Position numbers and translations under genes: made by a program
Source of the DNA: an uncultured Clostridia bacterium
GTDB lineage: Bacteria > Bacillota > Clostridia > Peptostreptococcales > Anaerovoracaceae
Assembly: GCA_934277655.1 (NCBI GenBank)
Contig: CAKQVC010000001.1
Span: 1 to 26,656, forward strand
Length of the DNA stretch: 26,656 nt
Reading direction: 5' to 3'
Notes under the pieces: model-generated
Databases searched by the model: none
What the model saw: the letters and a program-made list of their open reading frames with translations, nothing else
Told to the model about the DNA's origin: nothing
Shown: one piece after another, positions 16,301-22,334 of the stretch
Position numbering within the stretch: the first letter of the stretch is position 1
How the letters are laid out: each line of letters opens with the position of its first letter

Positions 16301-18182
16301 CGGAACGCAGTTTACATTAGTAGATTGTCAGGATAAGAATAAGAAAGCATATTTTTATACTGTGACAGAGGAAGAGGAAAAACAAAACAGGTTGGAATTC
16401 CTTTACAGTAATTTTAAGGCATCTGATGGAGTCACTGCATATAAGGATTTAAGTATCGGTGAAGCGTTGGAAGGTAAGGCAGAAAAGTCAGGCAGTGGAA
16501 AGTTCATTGCAGTAAACGCAGATGGAAAACCGTTGGATGTAAATGGCAATATAGTAGATAATATTGGAACGCCGGTCAGTGGCATCAGTCCAACCGTAAA
16601 AATAGGCGACAGGTATTATAGGCTTCCGCAGGATGGAGAGGATGTTTCAAAGTTAGACAAGTACATGGTGACGATGGATGATCATATACATAATGAAAAT
16701 TATTATCTCGTGATCACATTTCCGGAAACAGCAGGAAAAGAACCGATCAATGGATATATTACTGCAAATGTAAATGGAAATATTCCAATGCATCTGACGG
16801 ACACATTAAGGCAGAAGAATTATAATGGAAAAGGAGAGGTCGATAACCATAGCGATACGGCAAGTACATTTCAGATATCAAGTGGATACACACAGAGTCT
16901 GGAGGATCAGGATCCTACAAACCCGGCAAGAAAAGAAATCAAGCTGGGAGACAGTGAGCTGATAGTAGATATTTTAGATACGATCACTTTTTCCAATGAA
17001 CAATTTTATAATAGTACGGATAATTTGTTCTTGAAGTTTACAGGAAATCTGAGTATTGTTACCAGTGGGAATGGCACAGAAAAGGCAGATACTGCACAGT
17101 TCCCGGCAGGAACAAAAGGAACAGTCCAGTTTTATGTCTACAGTAAATCCGGAGATCAGCTAACCTATTACAAATATGACAGTTCAAAGGATAACTGGAA
17201 GCAGGCCGGTGTAAATGACGCAGCTGTTGAGTATCAATGGATTTCAGAAGGATATAATATGGAATTACCATTATCAGAGGATGGTACCCTTGAAAAGGCA
17301 GTGAATCTGCAGCAGATCCGAAGTATTGTAAAAGGGAATAATAAGAGCGGAGACAGCACCTTTTATGTGAGAGCAGTTTTAAAGGCAGAACTTCCGGCAG
17401 CAGGACTTGATGTGATTCCGGCAGCATCGCTGGTGAACGGTGTGCCGGAAGAGTATGCAAAGCTTGGCTATGTGTCACAGCTCTCAACTGAAAAAGAAAG
17501 TCTTGCATACAGCAGTAACCGTGCGCTATTAACATATGATCAGACAAATGTGAAGTATTACCGCAATTCGTCAGTAAAATCAACCTTGACATACGATGCT
17601 GATGATGTAAACCAGCTCGGCATCAATCCATACGATCTGGGACAAAACCTCGATCGGGATAAGAAGAATGTGATCATATCTACGACAGCAGAGTATGATC
17701 TGTCCATGATCCCAAAGATGGAGACACTGTTAAGAGATTCAAAAGAAGTAAGATTTTCGCTGACAGTCAGCCAGAAGGATGAAAAGGATGGAAATACAGA
17801 AAATTATAAAGCTCCGCTTACCACGGATGTAAAAGATTATATGGATATAAAACTTGTATCTCCGGGGGCGGCAGAGGTACAATTTGATGAGACAACTGGA
17901 ACCTGGAGCTGGAGTATTCCAAAAGAAGCTTACTGGGATGAACAGAACAGTAAATTAAAGACGACAGATGGAGTGTTTGATGGAGATGTATTTATACAGA
18001 ATCTGAATCTGTTGGTACGCGTGGATAATGTGGAAGAGAAACAGCATTATTATTCCAATTATAAGGTGGAACTGAGGGCAGAAGTCGTGGATAAGAACGG
18101 TACGGCCTCAGACCAGCCGGATCCGGAAAGCGATTACCTCATCTACACCCTCGCAAAGATCCGCCCGGAATTTGTAGAGTAA
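7377..18182 (+). CDS. Giant secreted adhesin with GLUG-like beta-helix repeats (3601 aa)
   Basis: ATG 7377 follows AGGAG (7364-7368) by 8 bases; an in-frame GTG at 7368 overlaps that site and is rejected. Residues 1-29 form a standard signal peptide (hydrophobic ILAIVLAASLTVGGFA, then a likely cut after SIKA). Residues 30-150 are acidic, Asn/Thr-rich low complexity. G-G-[LIM]-[VIF]-G repeats of GLUG type follow in arrays near residues 340-675, 900-1135, 1815-1880 and 2195-2615, pointing to right-handed beta-helix or solenoid folds. The last 900 residues look like distinct beta domains, one including RRVLEMDFTATLSYGTHF near 2888. The C-terminus ends in IRPEFVE with no LPxTG, membrane helix or recognisable wall-binding repeats. 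It is flanked on both sides by SipW-type subunits. Adhesin is the best reading; the ligand is unknown. Confidence 0.85.
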   Translation: MRRYRRILAIVLAASLTVGGFATPDSIKASSVAGIENTTDESMNDDSMHTDTDQQEKVSDYNAVDNEEKTDEIDKEENDGKKDDTKENDTNENDTKENNTKDTVNIENTENTDTEDKKNNADKINTTESINATEGIGDIDSTEYDTEQDDDIMLLNDGVSLELLAADSYNSGVTWMADSDTIKATLKGFVLLSNCPADSLQNKEIIVESTGSSNITEEVEYNGQKYKYAGIGTADCPFMGTLSAGQITTDTTLFGGISSEAKVNINLIWTGDGSKPFYAQQYVFADADSHSLFNNTDSTTSVTVSVADGKTIGSLIGTVSGQAGTLIIGNDVKYPAKKEQIAVNSSGNAGLICNTLEKGTIQLDGFSFPSAGYSVTANSGNAGGMIGAMKAGTALKAKADTQISQLSVTANNGNAGGIVGEIENGASLIAESGKPFVLSSPSVTATAGCAGGIAGIATEEAGTTILSPTESNNNTADPKPFQIVSPTVNGKNAGGLFGDYIIVNQAMSYPTSVNLVIPTILSNGNGGGLFGVLELNNKSSYTIEGFGFTCTKSGNENNSTYGSVVGQVKSNSGVKNALFINNCKVQSKFNNDNTQYHGGLIGKVGENNNNNAAVYVEVNGTSSDGIQITVDNPAAQNRFGGIIGCLSTGSILKMTGTVKITTGNNFSKGGGIVGETAAGSAVEFNGTTDLSEVKYAWDKTNEGQLIGRQESSLIYARGDGNGNGWKFIRTNAANNTNKELNDIGNYGEVIRLQADSNPTAGLDKELIKINAEHQIELKQAADYTGNSSYSGDITLASKEGLALLAITWQTRGYFSADKTYIPTNSWTELTKKNIFLSADIDLTGTGILGIERDSENTTAYTGTFYGNGKKITLAIGEQYGFRNNTLVQSGDWGSGQIYTNNEHKNLGLFSLVSGNVSDLTIDGIIQVNSTYKWVDAGGYAGQLRGNTEIKNVTTAQSMNIKSSSNTKVGALFGENIGTSNIILNKFKSMTVINIDTSDGALDCVGSLVGIYRDNTRDITISCNDVSIATKISTTGTNIHAGGLIGEIPTSNNKRNINISKIQINGFEINNKAENSYNKLQTCGGVLGYLWENTDVVFNTPADSNAYALSVDNSTINAPNAPVGGLVYQGSGKWQINDRGIDIKNSTFNAKELGLLLCHAEEKNNRALYLEMTANWKTAYKLEKVTVEGSPAIYDEMIAYTTDNADHILDNNKNAIISLATDKRTGVDTAECNTYVNRTEYGKTKPTNPNSRYYYNLDQIVASQNGNVSGWLDTPGKLMIWNVYTYADESLKGYFPVDAGNIKGIGTDAASKATIDLTGYSYYPVDVGAMTIQNADIKFANETIEEKEKSNKSTKGNNTEHTQHYAMHGGLFRNMISSEEATTTVEDVAFQGSIGKVNGTSGVLSFGNIEGNAAVTPQRFHTLKFSKVEFSAFRVTDAGTDYAPILINQTGSYTTLVFNDVKATGYGDSPQKPAGSSLLGNIGGPDKTQISLTFNKMKLPDKPYGNGGIFTHATFLESFQYKSGGIGTAIYNFYKAEDWNGTNHRHDVTYGSEISDSVEYKDLQHWYYDEQTYGQSEGYVQYENPDNTGVDCPDFKAYLPYVHAYDKQSKASHEIKVNQRIADLLEGCGTYGHPYKITTALEMKTIADYIATATPQTGWKVQVTGDQSAYHTTPADTDSVYEYDGTGWYQVQKQNGTDETGNAVESWQKTGKTVSNDMMHCYILSAYYDIRAKENTDTAQNKVLELENFEGLGTELYPFRGVVVSNNGSTVKIGGDNIANGFIVYSYGSVVKDITIQYSGKGKTLAYQKPDDDDYQPKSFFGGVIGCIMGGDNIIDNVKVSMDKDWTLTLDGNNNYLIQAGGYVGSVSGGGAIFRNIKRNSDFTGKSVYANSSDVTTSLYVNPYVGRVLDGYAFSEGCTIDNGTDNYKINELQSQLNDITTDADNSNNYTTIIHNAQGLLLMSAIINSGAASAGGTYAYYGTEQSYSDYKFGNGVYGKVRNATYQYVGKDVSNEAEADFQLSKNDDIAVPAETNAPYLITKYSNGKTFLIAGNDSKNRKKVQFELDSKSTYDMKDYGNGYQGISARYLSNAVNAGSNVLGTVYVKPFVKGFNGNGSTIKVEMQMKEYADDDFHGISFGGVFNLIWAAKATELTDKVLARNLTIDDSTISMSYCNADGTAISGDSNMSTEQGKYCVGVGGFAGNSAQNSLGNDENASYVFQHIEISNSDFTGPISAGGLMGSAGLGNSDVNRGVGQLLNVSKNGGDNNRNNFGVNLVNCKYDNLIVTAKYAAGGMVGGLFCNRNEISFDTKDSVRSSVSVTEEAYKTVGQNSFIVIDNTNTTIDKCAGGIFGAVATALYVNDKSLSISGVYQNADKTLYTACLQDITIRNLKPSGTKEKKRYAGGAVGSIQENNCYVYHMEMKKSDASDNVISGTIAAGGMIGYAKISGKILELQNCRAENIKLQDAEGGLGGMIGIVEGSGSGSAEMKITGCISQGIHAAGSEDGVSTGGMVGLLRKNQPLTLQACIVLNSTIGSENNKSGYYGGFAGTITPTSDARLSIFDSELMNTKINGKYAGGIISAAHGRIYGSNILLNQVSVAAGGKAGLIVGAKQSDSYNGLYMAGVSVKGNSTANNVKTQLTGDAKILEKGYIALADYEGDSMTVGNQNPTAGTDGLLGAEGVAPYVVTSPKNSMSVVDTDGTEKSLFGDSTSWRADGNTFKLEAQQILEEAGTQPDGKFVYKTTGVTLKSSENPDGFDFSTVFSTYNQNQLVKAAKDFPVLMITGNESDKIENYLDIVTNGGYSQAKKLNGTNGTHVTAKAKVYNYNATTRKFIASNDTPALQINNNGTNQMSFQADATDYDNQKNRFTLLTVTFAENGHEYHVQVPIIVRRVLEMDFTATLSYGTHFKADDYANLTGHILDSFGNAMTGYLTYAYNSSLGEVSAFGWQNYVDAGGDVTQAFAKSIEFHLQRGKIPVGTQFTLVDCQDKNKKAYFYTVTEEEEKQNRLEFLYSNFKASDGVTAYKDLSIGEALEGKAEKSGSGKFIAVNADGKPLDVNGNIVDNIGTPVSGISPTVKIGDRYYRLPQDGEDVSKLDKYMVTMDDHIHNENYYLVITFPETAGKEPINGYITANVNGNIPMHLTDTLRQKNYNGKGEVDNHSDTASTFQISSGYTQSLEDQDPTNPARKEIKLGDSELIVDILDTITFSNEQFYNSTDNLFLKFTGNLSIVTSGNGTEKADTAQFPAGTKGTVQFYVYSKSGDQLTYYKYDSSKDNWKQAGVNDAAVEYQWISEGYNMELPLSEDGTLEKAVNLQQIRSIVKGNNKSGDSTFYVRAVLKAELPAAGLDVIPAASLVNGVPEEYAKLGYVSQLSTEKESLAYSSNRALLTYDQTNVKYYRNSSVKSTLTYDADDVNQLGINPYDLGQNLDRDKKNVIISTTAEYDLSMIPKMETLLRDSKEVRFSLTVSQKDEKDGNTENYKAPLTTDVKDYMDIKLVSPGAAEVQFDETTGTWSWSIPKEAYWDEQNSKLKTTDGVFDGDVFIQNLNLLVRVDNVEEKQHYYSNYKVELRAEVVDKNGTASDQPDPESDYLIYTLAKIRPEFVE
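7623..7682 (+). repeat. Four 15-bp repeats in the adhesin's acidic N-terminal region
   Basis: Units at 7623-7637, 7638-7652, 7653-7667 and 7668-7682 encode DDTKE, NDTNE, NDTKE and NNTKD. They are in frame and imperfect, inside a longer Asn/Thr/Glu/Asp-rich stretch just after the signal peptide. A flexible spacer or stalk is the simplest role. Confidence 0.65.
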
Positions 18183-18196
18183 CATTTTTCACAGAG

Positions 18197-18220
18197 AAGA
18201 GGAGGTGAGCCATATTATTG
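18197..18220 (+). promoter_or_regulatory. Near-perfect Shine-Dalgarno with an ambiguous start codon
   Basis: AGAGGAGGTGA at 18197-18207 is close to a full match to the 16S anti-SD. In frame after it are ATT at 18214 and 18217 and GTG at 18220. The GTG is 14 bases past GGAGG, longer than ideal; the first ATT is at an ideal 8 bases. The GTG inside the SD itself (18205) is too close to be served by it. Confidence 0.6.
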
Positions 18221-19107
18221 TGAAAAGAAAGAAACAGGAAACAAAGAAAACAAAAATATTAAAATACAGGCTCACCTCGTCTTTTCTTGCGTTTCTCATT
18301 GCACTGCTCGCAGTGGCATCTGCGACGTATGCGTGGTATATTTATAATACCAGCCGCAGGACGACAAATGTGCGCATGGCGGCAGGAGCAGGAGGAAGCC
18401 TGCAGATCAGCAACAGCTACGACGGAGTCTATGGGGCTTCCGCAGTGATGGAAAGCTTTGTGGGAAGGCTTGTTCCGGTTTCCACAAACCGTATTACCGG
18501 AGGATTTCAGAAGGCAACGGATTTTGTGGAAGGAAATGGAAATCAGGCACCGATGGTGGCAAATGGATTTGGTGCAGGAGAGGAGAGGGACTATTATCAT
18601 ACCAGTCTTTTTCTTCGTACCAATGGAACAGATACCGGAATTTATATATCGGATATCGGTTTTGAAGACAGTGATGAGAATCTGCCAATTTCATCGGCGA
18701 TCCGCCTTGGGCTGGTCGTACATCAGCCTGGAAAAAATGCCGGTGTGGCAGGAGAATACATTTTTGAGATCAGTGATAAGAAGAATCCAATGAAAGAGTA
18801 CAACACTGCGACGGGGCAGGAGGGCTTTGTGCTGGATGCTTCGAAAAAGGATGGAACAACAGTTCCGTCCCAGACATACACAAAAGCGGCATATTGTAAT
18901 TATAATAAAGAGACGGGCGTTTTGACAGTGGGAGATGCCTTAAAACTTTGTACGGTTTCCGGAAATTCCGGAGACTATGGAACACCGGTAGAAATTGAGA
19001 TTTACATCTGGCTGGAAGGATGCGATGAGGACTGCACCTTAAGCCTTTGCAATCAGACCTTAAAAAACGTTGCAATTTCTTTTGCGGGAGTTGGCAGCGC
19101 AGAATAA
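18220..19107 (+). CDS. SipW-dependent surface fibre subunit A (CxxxC type)
   Basis: About 295 residues, starting at GTG 18220 (alternatives GTG 18205 or an ATT at 18214/18217). A Lys/Arg-rich head (1-18) precedes a hydrophobic segment at about 20-39 ending in ASATYAWYIYN, a clear SipW-cognate signal. The mature protein shows the three local paralog blocks: LVPVST at 84-89, AIRLGL in the middle, and WLEGCDEDC at 264-272 near the C-terminus, ending in ISFAGVGSAE. Cys268 and Cys272 could form a disulfide or link subunits. It is the first of four paralogs arranged head to tail directly after the giant adhesin. A fibre subunit exported through Sec and cut by a SipW-type peptidase is the likely role. 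It has no sortase motif. Confidence 0.85.
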   Translation: MKRKKQETKKTKILKYRLTSSFLAFLIALLAVASATYAWYIYNTSRRTTNVRMAAGAGGSLQISNSYDGVYGASAVMESFVGRLVPVSTNRITGGFQKATDFVEGNGNQAPMVANGFGAGEERDYYHTSLFLRTNGTDTGIYISDIGFEDSDENLPISSAIRLGLVVHQPGKNAGVAGEYIFEISDKKNPMKEYNTATGQEGFVLDASKKDGTTVPSQTYTKAAYCNYNKETGVLTVGDALKLCTVSGNSGDYGTPVEIEIYIWLEGCDEDCTLSLCNQTLKNVAISFAGVGSAE

Positions 19108-19159
19108 AAGAACACAGACAATTGCCTGACAAGAAGGAAAAGGGGAGGAGGAAGCCATA

Positions 19160-20011
19160 ATGGAGAGAGAAAGCACAAAGCTGAAACATTCGTTTGTGCT
19201 CAGTGTCGTTGGAATCATGCTTACCCTGCTTTTGATCACCGGATCAACTTATGCGTGGTTTACGTTATCAGGCATGGCTTCCACCAATGTGACACCAATG
19301 GGCGGTACGGTCAGCAGCGGTGATACGGTACTTTATATTGGACTTGAGAAAACAGGTCCTTTTGATAAGACCTGTGAATTAAAATTGGAAGATGATCCGG
19401 ATGCATTGCAGCCGGTTTCAACGATAGATCTGGAACATTTTTACGAGGGGACGGCACAGACCAAAGAGGGAATCACAGTGCTGTATCAGGATGTGACAGA
19501 AAAAGCAGGAGATTATGTGATGCATGGGACAGTATATTTACAATGTCTGTATGCGCCCTGCAATGTATATTTTAACAGAGAAGAATTAGAACTCGGAGCA
19601 GAAGCGCAGATGCTTGAGGCAATGCGCCTTGGGATGAAGATCACAACTGCAGAGGGAACAGAATTTCTGATCCTTAAGCTGGATGATTTAGGCGGAGCCG
19701 GAAATGTGAATTCTGCACAGACGACAGAGCGCACCGGTGTCGTTGTTTCCGGGATTGCGGAAAATGGCATACCGGTTTATGAAAATGATCCTGCAGCTGC
19801 GATCGGATCATATATGGCGCAGAATACAGGCAGTGAAAATGAATATAAGCCGGGAGCTTCCATGTTAATGTCTTTACAGGCAGACGAGGTGGCGACCGTT
19901 GAATATTGGCTGTACTTAGAAGGCTGCGATGAGCAGTGTATCAATGAAGTACAGAAGATAGATTCCGAAGTGAGGCTTGCATTTGCAGGGGTGGCTTCGG
20001 ATGTGGAATAG
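19160..20011 (+). CDS. SipW-dependent surface fibre subunit B (CxxxC type)
   Basis: A 283-residue protein with hydrophobic signal segment 11-33 ending in TGSTYAWFTLSG, the canonical SipW-cognate motif. Shared blocks are LQPVST at 83-88, AMRLGM in the middle and YLEGCDEQC at 252-260, with a C-terminus of LAFAGVASDVE close to that of subunit A. Cys256 and Cys260 keep the CxxxC spacing. Two more cysteines lie in the central region (LQCLYAPCNVYF). A strong GGGGAGGAGG site precedes ATG 19160, suggesting high translation. The gap from subunit A is 52 bases with no terminator, and the next start follows after 13. A structural subunit of a surface fibre is inferred. Confidence 0.87.
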   Translation: MERESTKLKHSFVLSVVGIMLTLLLITGSTYAWFTLSGMASTNVTPMGGTVSSGDTVLYIGLEKTGPFDKTCELKLEDDPDALQPVSTIDLEHFYEGTAQTKEGITVLYQDVTEKAGDYVMHGTVYLQCLYAPCNVYFNREELELGAEAQMLEAMRLGMKITTAEGTEFLILKLDDLGGAGNVNSAQTTERTGVVVSGIAENGIPVYENDPAAAIGSYMAQNTGSENEYKPGASMLMSLQADEVATVEYWLYLEGCDEQCINEVQKIDSEVRLAFAGVASDVE

Positions 20012-20024
20012 GAAGGAGAACGGG

Positions 20025-20885
20025 ATGAAGCACATTTTCAGGATGGTGTTCCTGAGTGTTACGACCATAATGGCGGTTCTTGCGTTTACGGCAGCAACAT
20101 ATGCATGGTTTTCATCGAATAAGTCAGTGTCGACAGACACAGTGACAGCAAGAACCGGGGAAAAAACGCTGGAACTGCTTTTGAGTAGTTCTGAGAGCGG
20201 TGGATTTTCATCTGTGGGAGAATGTGGGATCACACAGGTCAATGATCAGGATGAGAAGGTATTGATGCCGGTGTCCACCGCTGATCTCACGGAGTTTGTC
20301 TATGCTCCTTTTACAGATGGAGGAATGGCAGCGTCTTTTGAGCGGGTAGAAAATGAAAAATATATTTATCACGGAAGGATCTATCTGATGGCACAGGGGC
20401 AGGGACATGACGAGAGCAGCCGTCTGAACCTTTATCTGGATCAGAGTGATGGAATATTGGGGCAGGATGTGGATGGAGAGCTTTTAAATGCTTCCAGACT
20501 TGGACTGGCGTTTGATGATGAGAAGGCAACCAAAGTGATCCTGCGGCTCAGTGAGAAAGAGAATGCAGGAGATGGTCAGGTGTTTAATACCGTTGTCGGG
20601 GGAACGACACTTGGAAAAAATGAGGTATTACAGTATCAGGGTGGCGGAGTTTCAGCGGTGGCAGATCCAAGCGTTCCGGTGGAAGACTATACCGTATCTT
20701 TTGAAAATAATGGCATGAAACTGCCGGAAAAACCATTGTTACAGATGGAATTAAACCGGGTTTACAAGCTGGATATTTATTTTTATCTGGAAGGGTGTGA
20801 TCCGGACTGCTCCTCTTCGGTAGAACTGGACGAGGCAGATCTTTATCTTGCTTTTTATGGAGTTCTGGACAGGGAGGAGGGATAG
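20025..20885 (+). CDS. SipW-dependent surface fibre subunit C (CxxxC type)
   Basis: A 286-residue protein with signal segment 7-28 ending in TAATYAWFSSNKSV, a canonical SipW-cognate motif. Shared blocks are LMPVST at 80-85, ASRLGL in the middle and YLEGCDPDC at 254-262, with Cys258 and Cys262. The C-terminus is LAFYGVLDREEG. ATG 20025 is chosen because AAGGAG at 20013-20018 lies 6 bases upstream; an in-frame TTG at 19977 would overlap the previous gene by 35 bases and lacks a ribosome site. It is 3 bases from the next gene, so the two are probably translationally coupled. The paralog relation to subunits A, B and D comes from matching blocks in the same order rather than overall identity, which looks low by eye. 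Confidence 0.87.
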   Translation: MKHIFRMVFLSVTTIMAVLAFTAATYAWFSSNKSVSTDTVTARTGEKTLELLLSSSESGGFSSVGECGITQVNDQDEKVLMPVSTADLTEFVYAPFTDGGMAASFERVENEKYIYHGRIYLMAQGQGHDESSRLNLYLDQSDGILGQDVDGELLNASRLGLAFDDEKATKVILRLSEKENAGDGQVFNTVVGGTTLGKNEVLQYQGGGVSAVADPSVPVEDYTVSFENNGMKLPEKPLLQMELNRVYKLDIYFYLEGCDPDCSSSVELDEADLYLAFYGVLDREEG

Positions 20886-20888
20886 CAG

Positions 20889-21614
20889 ATGGAGGAGAAT
20901 AAGAAAAAAACGCAGAAAAGCCTTCTGAAAACTTCAATTCTGTTATCCATGATGGCACTTGTCGCATTGACGGCAGTGACAGTCGCATGGTTTTCCATTG
21001 CGGATAATGCGAGAGTGCGGACGATGAGTCTGGAATTGATCACAGGTGTGGATCTTCGCATGGATCTTGATCCGCATGAGACGATCGGGGAGTATGTGAA
21101 AACATTAACATTCGAGGACATCAGCCAGAGGATTCTGGAAGAGAAAGGGTTTTCTATGGAAGAAGTCCCATTAGAACCGGTGACGACTTCAGATTACGAA
21201 CGGTTTACCTATGAAAACGGAACGGTTGTGGAGCCGACAGGCGGAGCGTATCTGGAATTTACACTGCATTTTATGGGAGAGAAAGATATGTTGGTACACC
21301 TGACAGAGGAAAACAGCAGTGAGGATGAGGTGGATGGAACCGCGGTGAATTCCAAAAATCCGGAATTGCCACAGGCAATGCGGATCGCATTTACCGCAGA
21401 CGGAAAGACCACGGTGTATGATCTGGGGGAAAACCGTGGAGAAGATCTGTTTTTATTTTCGCTGAAAAAAGAAGAAGACAAGGAAGTACAGGTGCATATC
21501 TGGCTGGAAGGAACGGATCCGGCATGTACGGACGCATTGCGGAATGCGGATTACGAGATCAGGCTTCGTTTTAACGGAACGGATCTGGATGGAAAACCAT
21601 TTTCACAGGAATAG
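20889..21614 (+). CDS. SipW-dependent surface fibre subunit D (single-Cys type)
   Basis: The smallest paralog at 241 residues. The signal segment 12-34 ends in AVTVAWFSIADNA, where V replaces the usual T-Y before A-W-F. Shared blocks are LEPVTT at 95-100, AMRIAF in the middle and WLEGTDPAC at 205-213; Thr takes the place of the first cysteine, leaving Cys213 as the only one in the block. The C-terminus extends past the usual ending as NGTDLDGKPFSQE. GGAGGAGGG lies just upstream, within the end of the previous gene. It is the last subunit before the peptidase/AAA+ genes. A capping, initiating or minor subunit is possible because it is shorter and lacks the CxxxC pair, but that is inference. 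Confidence 0.85.
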   Translation: MEENKKKTQKSLLKTSILLSMMALVALTAVTVAWFSIADNARVRTMSLELITGVDLRMDLDPHETIGEYVKTLTFEDISQRILEEKGFSMEEVPLEPVTTSDYERFTYENGTVVEPTGGAYLEFTLHFMGEKDMLVHLTEENSSEDEVDGTAVNSKNPELPQAMRIAFTADGKTTVYDLGENRGEDLFLFSLKKEEDKEVQVHIWLEGTDPACTDALRNADYEIRLRFNGTDLDGKPFSQE

Positions 21615-21642
21615 AGAATGAGAAATATAAGGGAGAATGAAG

Positions 21643-22314
21643 ATGAAAGCAGTAAAACGAATAGGAACAATTATATTAAGCGCGATTTTGTGGATCGTCA
21701 TTCTGGTGGCGGCACTGTATGCGTTTACCACAATGGCGACAAAAGATGACCAGCATGTGTCAAATCTGTTTGGATATACCCCGCTGGTTGTCAAATCGGA
21801 TTCCATGCAGCCAACGTTTGCAGCAGGTGACCTTATTTTTATTCATACCTGTGATACAACAACGTTAAAAGAGGGAGACATTATCTGTTTCCACACGATC
21901 ATTGAAAACCAGTATGCGCTCAATACACACCGCATTGAGAGTATCGAGGGCACAGGTGCGATCAGAAGTTATACGACCATTGGTGATAACAACCAGGGAA
22001 TCACAGATACTCATGTGATCTCGGACGGAGACATCGTCGGTAAGTATGTCGGACACATCAAAGGTGCCGGAAAAGTGATGGATTTCATTTCCAGCAGTGT
22101 CGGATTTTTAGTTGTGATCGTTCTTCCAATGCTGGTATTCTTTATTTATCAGGTTTATCATCTGATCATGATCAGTATCCGCCTGAAAAAAGAAGTCGCC
22201 ATTGAGACGGCAAAAGAGGTGGAACTTGCAAAGCTGAAGGCAAGGGAAGCGGCAGAGGCAGAGATGGCAAAGAGCGGTACAGACGAAGAAAAGCAGAATG
22301 AGGCGGTAAAATAA
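21643..22314 (+). CDS. sipW: SipW-type signal peptidase I (S26B, ER-type), copy 1
   Basis: A 223-residue membrane peptidase of the archaeal/ER-type (S26B) signal peptidase group. TM1 is at 7-28. The nucleophile block VVKSDSMQPT places Ser54 as catalytic; NTHRI puts His96 where bacterial LepB has lysine, the hallmark of SipW-like enzymes; IGDNN at 113-117 supplies the conserved Gly-Asp region. TM2 is at about 154-175, followed by a charged Ala/Glu/Lys tail of 45 residues in the cytoplasm. ATG 21643 is preferred over 21637 because GGGAG (21631-21635) is 7 bases from the former and 1 from the latter. It probably cleaves the T-Y-A-W-F signals of the neighbouring subunits. The symbol is a family-level label, not a claim of orthology to the Bacillus gene. 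Confidence 0.9.
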   Translation: MKAVKRIGTIILSAILWIVILVAALYAFTTMATKDDQHVSNLFGYTPLVVKSDSMQPTFAAGDLIFIHTCDTTTLKEGDIICFHTIIENQYALNTHRIESIEGTGAIRSYTTIGDNNQGITDTHVISDGDIVGKYVGHIKGAGKVMDFISSSVGFLVVIVLPMLVFFIYQVYHLIMISIRLKKEVAIETAKEVELAKLKAREAAEAEMAKSGTDEEKQNEAVK

Positions 22315-22334
22315 AGCGGGGAGGAATAACAGAC

